The notes below the pieces were generated by a model. The model saw only the letters and a list, made by a program, of their open reading frames with translations. It did not search any database and was not told the origin of the DNA. Below are positions 1-6,296 of a DNA stretch of 6,296 nucleotides, piece after piece. The stretch spans positions 1 through 6,296 of the forward strand of contig CAMLNA010000193.1 of assembly GCA_946481025.1 (NCBI GenBank). Direction: 5' to 3'. Each line of letters begins with the position of its first letter. Position 1 is the first letter of the stretch. A program made the position numbers and the translations under genes. Source of the stretch: an uncultured Rivibacter sp. (GTDB lineage: Bacteria > Pseudomonadota > Gammaproteobacteria > Burkholderiales > Burkholderiaceae).

Positions 1-1221
1 GCCGGCGTCGTTGCGGCCTTTCAGGTTGGCAAGGTGCCCATCGCGCTGCCGGAGATCCAGCGCGACCTGCATCTCGGCCTGGCGTCCGCCGCATGGCTGA
101 TGGCTGCGTTTGCGGTCGTTGGCGCCGTGGCGGGCGCGCCCATCGGGTTGGCGGTGGACCGCCTCGGCGCGCGGCGGGTGGCGGTGGCTTCGATGGCCAT
201 CCTGGGTGCAGGCGCCGCGCTCGGCGCAAGCGTGGCCGCGCCGGTGGCGCTGCTCGCCACGCGCGTGCTCGAAGGCATCGGGTTCGTCGGGGTGTCGGTC
301 GCGGCGCCGGCACTCGTGGCCGCAGTGGCAACCACCGGGATGCGCAAGCGCGCCATGGCGCTGTGGGCCACGTTCATGCCGGTCGGCATGACACTGGTGA
401 TGCTTGCGGCCCCGCTGCTGGGCGCGATCGGCTGGCGGGGCTTCTGGGTGGTCAACGCAGCGCTGCTGCTCGCATACGCCGGCCTGCTGGCCCGGGGCAC
501 GCGCGGGGTCGGCGTGGGGGCCGCGGGCTCGTCACCGGGCATCCTGGCCGATGTGGCGGCCGCCGCGAGCGCGCCGGGCCCCTGGATCCTCGGTGGGTTG
601 TTCGCCGCGTTCTCGGCGGCCTACTTTGCGATGTTCAGCTTCCTGCCGACCTACCTGGCGCAGCGGCTGGGCACCACGCCCGAAAACGCTTCGATGCTGA
701 GCGCCGCCGCAGTGGCTGCGAGCGCCGCGGGCAACCTGCTGTGCGGCCACCTGCTGGCGCACGGTGCACGGCATGCGCGGCTGCTCTTGGCCGCATTCGG
801 CGTGATGGCGCTGTGCGGGGTGGCAGCGTTCCATCCGTCGATGGCCGATGCCGCGATCCTGCCGCTGGCCGTCGTGTTCTCGCTCGCGGGCGGCGCGATT
901 CCCGTGGTGATCTTCGACAGCGCCCGCCGCCTGGCGCCCGGCGAGCATCTGGTCGGTGCCACCGTGGGCTTTGCCATGCAGGGCAACAGTGTCGGCCTCC
1001 TCGTGGGGCCGGTCGCGGCGGGTGAGGCGGTGGCCGCCTTCGGCTGGCAGGCCGTGGGCCCGCTCATCGTCGCCATCGCGTTGGCGGCCTTGGTGCTCGT
1101 CGCAGCGTTCGCACACCGAGCACCGCACGGCCCCGCAACCGGGCCGCTCGCGGGCAAGCTGCCTACTCCGGATGCGGGTGCCGATGGTGCAGGTCGGGGT
1201 AGTGCGCGTGGCTGTGCGTGA
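1..1221 (+). CDS. MFS transporter, CynX/NimT-like (5' end missing)
   Basis: An inner-membrane secondary transporter of the major facilitator superfamily; the substrate cannot be told from sequence. The frame is open from the first base and 406 residues are visible. Twelve hydrophobic segments can be counted, the first cut by the window edge (AGVVAAFQVGK...). The GTG at 34 is not the start, because the residues before it already belong to helix 1. The MFS loop 2-3 signature is clear at visible residues 49-59 (GLAVDRLGARR), and helix 11 carries the Gly-rich VGATVGFAMQGNSVG stretch. The resemblance to cyanate/2-nitroimidazole type (CynX/NimT) exporters is an impression from overall pattern. The last 19 residues, rich in Gly/Ala/Arg after the final helix, lie over the convergent EamA gene and look like read-through tail rather than conserved domain. 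It is transcribed toward the minus-strand operon and probably has no functional link to it. Confidence 0.9.
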   Translation, partial: AGVVAAFQVGKVPIALPEIQRDLHLGLASAAWLMAAFAVVGAVAGAPIGLAVDRLGARRVAVASMAILGAGAALGASVAAPVALLATRVLEGIGFVGVSVAAPALVAAVATTGMRKRAMALWATFMPVGMTLVMLAAPLLGAIGWRGFWVVNAALLLAYAGLLARGTRGVGVGAAGSSPGILADVAAAASAPGPWILGGLFAAFSAAYFAMFSFLPTYLAQRLGTTPENASMLSAAAVAASAAGNLLCGHLLAHGARHARLLLAAFGVMALCGVAAFHPSMADAAILPLAVVFSLAGGAIPVVIFDSARRLAPGEHLVGATVGFAMQGNSVGLLVGPVAAGEAVAAFGWQAVGPLIVAIALAALVLVAAFAHRAPHGPATGPLAGKLPTPDAGADGAGRGSARGCA

Positions 1222-2215
1222 GGACGGCATGGCGGTGCGGGTGCACGTGCGGCTCGGTGCCGTCCCACGCAAAGTCGTGCTCGTGCTGGTGATGCGCGTC
1301 ATGCCGGTGCGGGTGGCTGTGCTCCAGCGCTTCGTGCGTGTGCTCGTGGATGTGCCGCTCGGTGAGATGCAGCCACACGCCCACGCCCATCAGCAGCGCC
1401 GCGGCCCAGAAGGGCCAACCGGGCAGCTCGGGCCACAGCACGAGCGCAATGAGCACGCCAAACAACGGTGCCACCGAAAAGTAGGCGCCGGTGCGGGCCG
1501 CACCGAGCAGGCGCAGGGCCACGACGAACAGCACCAGGCTGAGGCCGTAGCCCGCAAACCCCACCAGCAGCGTCGCCGCCACCGCCCACGTCGGCGGCAA
1601 TGCCGCGCCGGTGGAGAGCGCGAGCCCCGTGTTCACCACGCCGGCGAGCAGGCCCTTGAGGCAGGCGATGAGGGTGGCGTCGTTGGCAGACACCTTGCGG
1701 GTGAGGTTGTTGTCGATGGCCCAGCACAGGCAGGCGCCGATCACGAGCAGCGCGCCGTACGAAAAGCCCAGGCCGCCCGGCTGCCACGCGAGCAAGGCGC
1801 CACCGGCCACGATGGCGAGCATGCCGGCCACCACGCGGCGGTCGGCGTTTTCCTTGAAGACGACCCACGCGAGCAGCGCCGTCAGCACGCCTTCCACGTT
1901 GAGCAGCAGCGACGCTGCCGCGGCGCTGGTGTGGCGCAGCCCGAACATCAGCAGTGCCGGCCCCAGCACGCCGCCCGCGGCAATGGCGGCCATCAACCAG
2001 GGCCAGTCGGCACGGGCCAGCGCGGGCGCCGGCTCCGCACCCCTGGCGGGTGCCAGCCGGCGCACCAGCAGCACCGCCGACAAGCCCAGCCCGCTGCCCA
2101 GATACAGCAGCCCCGCGAGCAGCAGCGGCGCCACCTCGCCGCCGAGCAGCTTGGCCAGCGGCGTGCTGGCGCCGAACAGCAGGGCTGCCAGCAGGGCGGG
2201 GGTTGCGCTTCGCAC
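1163..2215 (-). CDS. EamA/DMT-family transporter with His-rich C-terminal tail
   Basis: A 350-residue inner-membrane permease of the drug/metabolite transporter superfamily, built from two EamA repeats (about residues 5-145 and 152-284) with roughly ten helices. Family-typical stretches are seen: GASTPLAKLL near the N-terminus, EGVLTALLAWVVFKE (108-122) closing repeat 1, and RTGAYFSVAPLFGVL (241-255) in repeat 2. After the last helix, residues 283-350 form a hydrophilic tail with 24 histidines, mostly as HxH, plus acidic residues, which suggests divalent metal binding (inference). EamA proteins of ordinary length lack such a tail. The start is GTG at 2215; an AAGG 9 nt upstream lies in the last codons of the kinase gene, only 6 nt separate the two genes, and the next Met is far inside. 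The position implies co-expression with the two-component system. Substrate unknown: amino acid or metabolite export is usual in the family, while the tail hints at metal-linked transport or metal control of the protein. Confidence 0.93.
   Translation of the reverse strand: MRSATPALLAALLFGASTPLAKLLGGEVAPLLLAGLLYLGSGLGLSAVLLVRRLAPARGAEPAPALARADWPWLMAAIAAGGVLGPALLMFGLRHTSAAAASLLLNVEGVLTALLAWVVFKENADRRVVAGMLAIVAGGALLAWQPGGLGFSYGALLVIGACLCWAIDNNLTRKVSANDATLIACLKGLLAGVVNTGLALSTGAALPPTWAVAATLLVGFAGYGLSLVLFVVALRLLGAARTGAYFSVAPLFGVLIALVLWPELPGWPFWAAALLMGVGVWLHLTERHIHEHTHEALEHSHPHRHDAHHQHEHDFAWDGTEPHVHPHRHAVLTHSHAHYPDLHHRHPHPE
1166..1369 (-). other. Region encoding the His-rich tail of the EamA transporter
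   Basis: This segment encodes residues 283-350 of the transporter. Its low-complexity GTG/GCG-rich look on the plus strand comes from repeated His codons (CAC/CAT) alternating with Pro, Arg, Glu or Ala codons. The 11-mer CGGTGCGGGTG occurs twice (1233-1243 and 1305-1315), both encoding His-Pro-His-Arg. Histidines cluster in four blocks: residues 288-313, 323-329, 334-338 and 343-348. The reading frame stays open and ends cleanly at TAG (1163-1165), so the tail is genuine coding sequence and not a frameshift artefact. Metal binding is inferred from composition only. Confidence 0.85.
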
Positions 2216-2221
2216 GGGCGT

Positions 2222-3618
2222 CTACCTTGTCAAGTCGTTTGCATCTGAATCGGCGGCGGGCAGCGACAGCCCGGCGCTCAGGCCTCCGGCGTCTGCCGCG
2301 TCCAGCGTGAGGTCGCCACCATACAGGCGCGCCAGATCCCCCACGATCGCAAGGCCAAGGCCGGTGCCCGAGCCGGTTTCGTCCAGGCGCACCCCACGCT
2401 GGAGCACGGCGGCACGGAACGCAGGCGCGATGCCGGGGCCGTCGTCTTCCACGGTGATGTGCAACCGCGAGCCCTCGCGGCGGGCCTTCACGGTGACGGC
2501 GCTGCGTGCACTGCGGCAGGCATTGTCGAGCAGGTTGCCGAGCATCTCCTGCAGGTCCTGCTCCTCGCCGGCAAACGCGAGATGGGGCGGCACCTCGTCG
2601 GCGCCGAGGTCCAGGTGGCGCTCGGCGTGCAGCCTTTCCACGGTGCGCAGCAGGCTGTGCACGACCGGCGCCAGCGGGGTGCGCTGCCCCGGCACGTGCT
2701 GCGTGGCCGCAGCGCGGGCGCGCGCGAGATGCCACTGCAGGTGGCGCTGCGCCAGCTGCACCTGCTCACCCACCAGTGCCGAAAACTCCGAAGGCCCGGC
2801 CTGCCGCGCCGCCTGCCCGAGGATGGCCAGCGGCGTCTTCAACGCATGCGCGAGGTTGCCGGTTTGCGCGCGGGCGCGCGTCACGACCTGCGCGTTGCGG
2901 TCGAGCACGCCGTTGAACTCGTCGATGAGCGGTTGCACTTCGGCCGGGAACCGCCCCTCCAGGCGCTGCTCCCGCCCCTGCCGCACGCGTTGCAGCCCGT
3001 GCTGCATGGTCTTCAACGGGGCCAGGCCCACGGCCACCTGGGCCAGCGCTGCCAGCACCAGCAGCACGCCGAGGCCGGCGAGCGACGCGCCGAGCACGCC
3101 GTTGAAGCGTTCGATGGCCGCTGCCACATCGTGCAGGTCACCGGCCACGATCAACCGCCAACGGGAGCCCGCGGGCTCGTGCGCCTGCAGCGAACGCTCC
3201 ACGACGCGCAGCGGCTCGCCGCGCGGGCCGGCCACGTCGTGCCGATGCACCACGCCGTCGGCGAGTGCATCCGTGGGGAGCTGCAATTCGGCGTCCCACA
3301 GCGAGCGGGAGCGCAAGACCTCGGGCCGCTGCTGCGGCTCGCCGGGCAGCCGCTCGATCTGCCAGTAGAGGCCGGAGTACGGCTTTTCCCAGCGGGGGTC
3401 GCTCATGCCCCGCTCGGCGATGACGGGCACGCCCCGGGGATCGAACTCGAGGCGTGCCGTGAGCTGGTCGAGCTGCTGCGTCAATGCCGCATCGAACTGC
3501 TGCAGCACGTGGTCGCGGAACAAGCCCGCGAGCCACCAGTGCGCCCCGGCCAGCGCGAGCACCAGCGTGACCACCGTGGCGCCCAGCAGGCGCAGTCGCA
3601 ACGAGCCGGGCCAGGTGT

Positions 3619-3622
<4 letters not shown>
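2222..3622 (-). CDS. Two-component sensor histidine kinase (PhoQ-like)
   Basis: A 466-residue inner-membrane histidine kinase, partner of the adjoining response regulator. Helix 1 is at about residues 12-34, followed by a periplasmic sensor region of about 140 residues, helix 2 at about 178-199, then a HAMP-like linker from APLKTM to the H-box. The phospho-acceptor is His259 in LAHALKTPLAIL, the HxLKTP form seen in PhoQ-type kinases, with Ala rather than an acidic residue after the His. The ATP-binding domain shows the N-box (NLLDNACR, 363-370), the G1 box (DDGPGI, 393-398) and the G2 box (GSGTGLGL, 417-424). All catalytic elements are present, so it should be active. The start is GTG at 3622, whose GTGA overlaps the regulator's TGA stop by 4 nt, implying translational coupling. 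No Shine-Dalgarno is obvious. The ligand is unknown; the periplasmic region has no motif I recognise, and the neighbouring cytochrome genes suggest a redox, gas or metal cue (inference). Confidence 0.96.
2225..2228 (-). promoter_or_regulatory. Ribosome binding site of the EamA gene
   Basis: AAGG on the minus strand, within the final Thr-Arg codons of the kinase gene and 9 nt before the GTG at 2215. It supports the GTG start and translational coupling of the transporter to the kinase. Confidence 0.55.
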
Positions 3623-4278
<656 letters not shown>

Positions 4279-4292
4279 GAGCGCCGAGCCTA

Positions 4293-4625
4293 TCAGCGGC
4301 GGTCGCTTGCCCTTTGCGAACGCTCAATGCGCCGCAAGGTCTGCGCGGTGGCGGCGTCGAGCTCGAGCTTGACGAGCCGGCCGTCGGGCTGGAGCAGCTT
4401 GATCTCGTAGACCCAGCGGCCCTCTTCCTGTTCGAGCTCCACTTCCAGCACCTGGCCCGGGTGATCGCGCTCCAGCCGCGCCAGCACCGCCTTCAACGGC
4501 AGCACCTCGCCGGCCTGCACGGCCGCGCGCGCCCGATCGTGGTCGTTGCCGGCACGTGCCGACGGACCGGGCAGCGCCAGCATCAGCACGGCGGCAAGCA
4601 ATGGCAAAGCGCGGGCAGGGTTCAC
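4293..4625 (-). CDS. Small secreted PepSY-domain protein
   Basis: A 110-residue exported protein. Residues 1-25 are a Sec signal peptide (Arg5, then a Leu/Ala-rich core ending PSARA), giving a mature protein that begins GNDHDRARAAV. The mature part matches the PepSY pattern: a helix with AVQAGEVLPLKAVLARLERDHPG, then strands LEVELEQEEGRWVYEIKLL and GRLVKLELDAATAQTL. PepSY domains are small alpha/beta modules, often periplasmic, commonly encoded beside two-component systems and proposed to modulate sensors or peptidases. The start is taken as GTG at 4625, since the signal peptide begins there. The frame stays open further upstream, but that part runs antisense through the cytochrome genes and has no signal-peptide logic. 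The ribosome binding site is weak. It is first in the minus-strand operon, 14 nt before the response regulator. A plausible role is periplasmic partner of the sensor kinase (inference). Confidence 0.9.
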   Translation of the reverse strand: MNPARALPLLAAVLMLALPGPSARAGNDHDRARAAVQAGEVLPLKAVLARLERDHPGQVLEVELEQEEGRWVYEIKLLQPDGRLVKLELDAATAQTLRRIERSQRASDRR

Positions 4626-4649
4626 GCGTCGATTCTTGCGGCCCGACGC

Positions 4650-4686
4650 TGAACGCCCGATGAACGCGCGCTTCAGCGGCCGTTCA
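4650..4686. promoter_or_regulatory. Candidate operator: inverted repeat of four 11-bp-phased TGAA/TTCA half-sites
   Basis: The left arm TGAACGCCCGATGAA (4650-4664) and right arm TTCAGCGGCCGTTCA (4672-4686) are inverted repeats matching at 13 of 15 positions, separated by CGCGCGC. Each arm is itself a direct repeat: TGAA starts at 4650 and 4661, TTCA at 4672 and 4683. All four half-sites therefore fall on one face of the helix at an exact 11-bp step. Tandem half-sites with an 11-bp step are the usual layout for OmpR/PhoB-family regulators, and one is encoded three hundred bases away. The symmetry would suit control of both divergent operons. The two arms could also pair as an RNA hairpin, but only if a transcript crosses it. 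Binding is inferred, not shown. Confidence 0.6.
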
Positions 4687-4722
4687 AGCAGGGCTTTGCA
4701 CACTGCGCTGACCCTGTCCCCC

Positions 4723-4726
4723 GGAG
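4723..4726 (+). promoter_or_regulatory. Ribosome binding site of the SHP gene
   Basis: GGAG located 7 nt before the GTG at 4734. It decides this GTG as the start, together with the signal peptide that begins there. Confidence 0.65.
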
Positions 4727-4733
4727 CCCTGCC

Positions 4734-5132
4734 GTGAAAGCCCGCCCGTTCACCCCCGCCCTGCTGATGGCTGCGGCCCTGTGCCTGCCCGTGCACGCCG
4801 CCGACACGACGATCTCGCAACAGCTCGCTCGTTGGAGCGCGCAGGCGGCAGCGCCGGGCGATGCCGCCCGCGGCAGCGCGTTCTTCAACAACCGGCACGG
4901 CGGCGAGTGGTCGTGTGCTTCCTGCCACGGCACCCCGCCCACGGGCGCGGGCAAGCATGCGAGCACGGGCAAGACGATCGACCCGCTGGCACCGGCGTTC
5001 AACGCGAAGGCCTTCACCGATACGGCGCGCGTGGACAAATGGTTCCGGCGCAACTGCAAGGACGTGCTGGCACGCGAGTGCAGTGCCGCGGAAAAGGCCG
5101 ACGTGCTGGCCTACCTGGCCAGCCTCAAGTGA
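4734..5132 (+). CDS. shp: SHP-type monoheme cytochrome c (DUF1924)
   Basis: A 132-residue periplasmic class I cytochrome c of the sphaeroides haem protein (SHP) type. A Sec signal peptide covers residues 1-22 (LCLPVHA, then ADTT). The haem is attached at Cys61/Cys64 with His65 as axial ligand (CASCH). No Met sits at the usual sixth-ligand place. Instead Asn107 is followed by Cys108, with Cys116 further on (RRNCKDVLAREC). In Rhodobacter sphaeroides SHP the sixth ligand is Asn88, with a nearby disulfide. Counting from the predicted cleavage site, Asn107 is about residue 85 of the mature chain, which agrees well. SHP binds O2 and NO when reduced because the Asn swings away, and is thought to accept electrons from the diheme cytochrome encoded next; its physiological reaction is unsettled. 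The start is GTG with a good ribosome binding site. It is first of three co-directional genes, 25 nt before dhc. Confidence 0.92.
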   Translation: MKARPFTPALLMAAALCLPVHAADTTISQQLARWSAQAAAPGDAARGSAFFNNRHGGEWSCASCHGTPPTGAGKHASTGKTIDPLAPAFNAKAFTDTARVDKWFRRNCKDVLARECSAAEKADVLAYLASLK

Positions 5133-5144
5133 CCCACCGACTCT

Positions 5145-5148
5145 GGAG
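5145..5148 (+). promoter_or_regulatory. Ribosome binding site of the diheme cytochrome gene
   Basis: GGAG 9 nt before the ATG at 5158. It supports this ATG over the much longer open frame that begins inside the SHP gene. Confidence 0.6.
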
Positions 5149-5157
5149 CATGCCTCG

Positions 5158-5667
5158 ATGAACACTCGTCTGCTTCGCACCCTGGGGGCCGCAGGCCTCG
5201 GCCTCGCCTGCATGGCCGGCGCCATCGCCGGCGAAGGCCGGGCGATGCCGCTCACCGTGCCGCGCGCCTACACGCAGGAATGCGCGTCGTGCCACGTGGC
5301 CTATCCGCCGGGCATGCTGCCGGCGCGATCGTGGCAACGCATCATGGCCGGCCTCGAACACCACTACGGCACCGACGCGTCGCTCGACGCCGCCACGGTG
5401 CAGCAACTCGGCACGTGGCTGCAGTCGCATGCCGGCACGCACAAGCGCGTCGCCGAGGAGCCGCCGCAGGACCGGATCACCCGTTCTGCCTGGTTCGAGC
5501 GCAAGCACCGCAAGGTCGAACCCGCAGTGTGGCAACTGCCGGCCGTGAAGAGCGCCGCCAACTGCGCGGCCTGCCACACCGGCGCCGAGCAGGGGCGTTT
5601 CGATGACGACGACCTGCGCATGCCCGCGGGGCTGAGCGCGCGCCAGCGCCGCGCCTGGGCCGACTGA
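5158..5667 (+). CDS. dhc: Diheme cytochrome c (DHC family)
   Basis: A 169-residue periplasmic diheme cytochrome c. A signal peptide covers about residues 1-24 (MNTRLLR, hydrophobic core, AGAIA). Two haem sites are present: CASCH at 42-46 and CAACH at 136-140. Likely distal ligands are His68 or His69 in GLEHHYGTDASLD and His117 in FERKHRKV, giving bis-His, low-potential haems as known for DHC. The acidic patch DDDDLRMP near the C-terminus is typical of the family. In Rhodobacter and Shewanella, DHC is encoded with SHP and can pass electrons to it, so it is the probable link between the membrane cytochrome b and SHP. The frame is open back to 4861, but the ATG at 5158 is chosen because the signal peptide starts there and a GGAG precedes it. 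It is 25 nt after shp and 18 nt before the cytochrome b gene. Confidence 0.94.
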   Translation: MNTRLLRTLGAAGLGLACMAGAIAGEGRAMPLTVPRAYTQECASCHVAYPPGMLPARSWQRIMAGLEHHYGTDASLDAATVQQLGTWLQSHAGTHKRVAEEPPQDRITRSAWFERKHRKVEPAVWQLPAVKSAANCAACHTGAEQGRFDDDDLRMPAGLSARQRRAWAD

Positions 5668-5673
5668 CCCACG

Positions 5674-5679
5674 AAGGAG
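5674..5679 (+). promoter_or_regulatory. Ribosome binding site of the cytochrome b gene
   Basis: AAGGAG 6 nt before the ATG at 5686, the strongest Shine-Dalgarno match in the window. It fixes the start of a gene that has no stop inside the window. Confidence 0.8.
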
Positions 5680-5685
5680 ATCAAG

Positions 5686-6296
5686 ATGAACGTCTCACCC
5701 TCTGCCGGCACCGGCGCCACCCCCCAGGCCCACGCGCCCGCGGCCGGCCGACTCGTGATCGATGCCCCGACCCGCATGTTCCATTGGCTGTTCGCGTCGA
5801 CGTTTCTCGGCGCCTACGTGAGCGCCGACAGCGAGCACTGGCGGCTGCTGCACGTGACCCTGGGCTATGCGTTCGCGGGGCTGCTGGGGTTTCGGGTGCT
5901 GTACGGCCTCTTCGGGCCGCGCCAAGCGAGGCTCGCATTGCTGTGGCGCCGGCTCGGTGGCACACCCGCCTGGCTGCGCTCGGTGCGGGCGGCGCGGTCG
6001 CTTGCATCGGTGAACTGGCGGCAGGGGCAGAACCTGTGCACGGCGCTCGCGATCGCGACCATGCTCGCGCTGGTGGCACCGCTCGTGCTGAGCGGCTACG
6101 GCACCTACCACGACTGGGGCGACGTGCTCGGTGGCGACTGGCTCGAGGAGGTCCACGAGTTCTTCGGCAATGCCTTCCTGTTCGTGGTGCTCGCGCACCT
6201 CGGCTTGCTCGCCGGCGTGAGCGTGCTGCGGCGGCAGAACCAGGCGCTGCCGATGCTCACCGGCCGCGCGCCCGGCAACGGCCCCAACCTCGTGCA
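5686..6296 (+). CDS. Membrane cytochrome b561-type subunit (3' end missing)
   Basis: Translation from the ATG at 5686 stays open to the window edge, giving 203 residues of a four-helix inner-membrane di-haem cytochrome b of the Ni/Fe-hydrogenase b-subunit / bacterial b561 type. Haem-ligand candidates sit where the family expects them: His33 (RMFHWLF, helix 1), His56 (LLHVTLGYAF, helix 2), and His157 and His171 (VHEFFGNAFLFVVLAHL, helix 4). Helix 3 is about residues 117-136. The first 21 residues are a Pro/Ala/Gly-rich cytoplasmic leader before the conserved VIDAPTRMFHW. Most of the protein is present and probably only a short tail is missing. It follows dhc by 18 nt. In this module it should take electrons from the quinone pool and hand them to DHC in the periplasm (inference from family and cluster). 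Confidence 0.92.
   Translation, partial: MNVSPSAGTGATPQAHAPAAGRLVIDAPTRMFHWLFASTFLGAYVSADSEHWRLLHVTLGYAFAGLLGFRVLYGLFGPRQARLALLWRRLGGTPAWLRSVRAARSLASVNWRQGQNLCTALAIATMLALVAPLVLSGYGTYHDWGDVLGGDWLEEVHEFFGNAFLFVVLAHLGLLAGVSVLRRQNQALPMLTGRAPGNGPNLV

Larger units (their letters stand above)
4626..4733. promoter_or_regulatory. Divergent intergenic promoter region
   Basis: These 108 bases separate the GTG of the PepSY gene (minus) from the GTG of the SHP gene (plus), so both operons must be promoted from here or from just inside the flanking genes. No convincing sigma-70 -35/-10 pair is visible on the plus strand. On the minus strand AAGAAT (4632-4637) is a weak -10 candidate but lies only 6 nt before the GTG. 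The lack of consensus promoters fits activator-dependent transcription. The main feature is the 37-bp inverted repeat listed separately. Confidence 0.7.

Noticed and set aside
1200..1370. GTG-rich low-complexity plus-strand DNA as a repeat array or CRISPR-like element
   Set aside because: There is no regular repeat-spacer unit. The pattern is fully explained by His-x-His codons of the transporter tail on the minus strand.
956..2248. Plus-strand open frame of 430 codons rich in His/Gln/Arg
   Set aside because: The His/Gln/Arg bias is the complement of a hydrophobic membrane-protein gene on the other strand (EamA). No domain is visible.
1611..3368. Long plus-strand open frame (585 codons) antisense to the EamA and kinase genes
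   Set aside because: Its translation is Ser/Arg/Ala-rich with no domain, signal or ribosome binding site. The opposite strand has full kinase motifs. Long antisense frames are common at this G+C.
4650..4686. Reading the inverted repeat as an intrinsic terminator or riboswitch stem
   Set aside because: It lies between divergent starts rather than after a gene and has no T-run. The 11-bp phasing of half-sites points to protein binding instead.
4696..4701. TTGCAC as a -35 box for the SHP operon
   Set aside because: No -10-like hexamer lies 16-18 bases downstream, where the sequence is C/G-rich.
4861..5157. N-terminal extension of the diheme cytochrome frame
   Set aside because: It overlaps the SHP gene out of frame and is Arg/Ala-rich nonsense. 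The signal peptide and ribosome binding site mark the ATG at 5158.
4626..5255. N-terminal extension of the PepSY frame on the minus strand
   Set aside because: It runs antisense through two clear haem-protein genes and would bury the signal peptide internally. The GTG at 4625 is the sensible start.

Overview
The window is about 70% G+C and almost fully coding, with strongly G/C-ending codons. Gene content and style suggest a betaproteobacterium of the Burkholderiales, for example a Rubrivivax, Leptothrix or Comamonadaceae relative. This placement is an inference, because there is no rRNA or other taxonomic marker. No stretch longer than about 110 bases lacks a gene, and I saw no tRNA, rRNA, CRISPR array, insertion sequence or attachment site.

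Layout: (1) Bases 1-1221 (+) hold the 3' part of a major facilitator (MFS) transporter whose start lies off the window. (2) Bases 1163-4625 (-) hold a tight four-gene run, read right to left: a small secreted PepSY-type protein, an OmpR-family response regulator, a PhoQ-like membrane sensor kinase, and an EamA/DMT transporter with a 68-residue tail containing 24 histidines. Junctions are 14 nt, a 4-nt GTGA overlap and 6 nt, and all four genes start with GTG. (3) Bases 4626-4733 are a divergent intergenic region carrying a 37-bp inverted repeat made of four TGAA/TTCA half-sites spaced exactly 11 bp apart. (4) Bases 4734-6296 (+) hold a three-gene cytochrome operon: an SHP-type monoheme cytochrome c (DUF1924 type), a diheme cytochrome c (DHC type), and a four-helix cytochrome b that runs off the right edge.

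How the genes fit together: SHP, DHC and a membrane cytochrome b form a recognised but functionally unresolved module. The likely electron path is quinol to cytochrome b to DHC to SHP. SHP has an asparagine-ligated haem that can bind small ligands such as O2 and NO. A PepSY protein and two-component system transcribed divergently from the module probably regulate it, and the 11-bp-phased repeat between them is the obvious candidate operator. The less expected part is the His-rich EamA transporter coupled to the end of the kinase gene, which hints at a metal- or metabolite-export function under the same sensor. No clearly new system is proven here. The most promising leads are the operator-like repeat and the transporter-kinase coupling.
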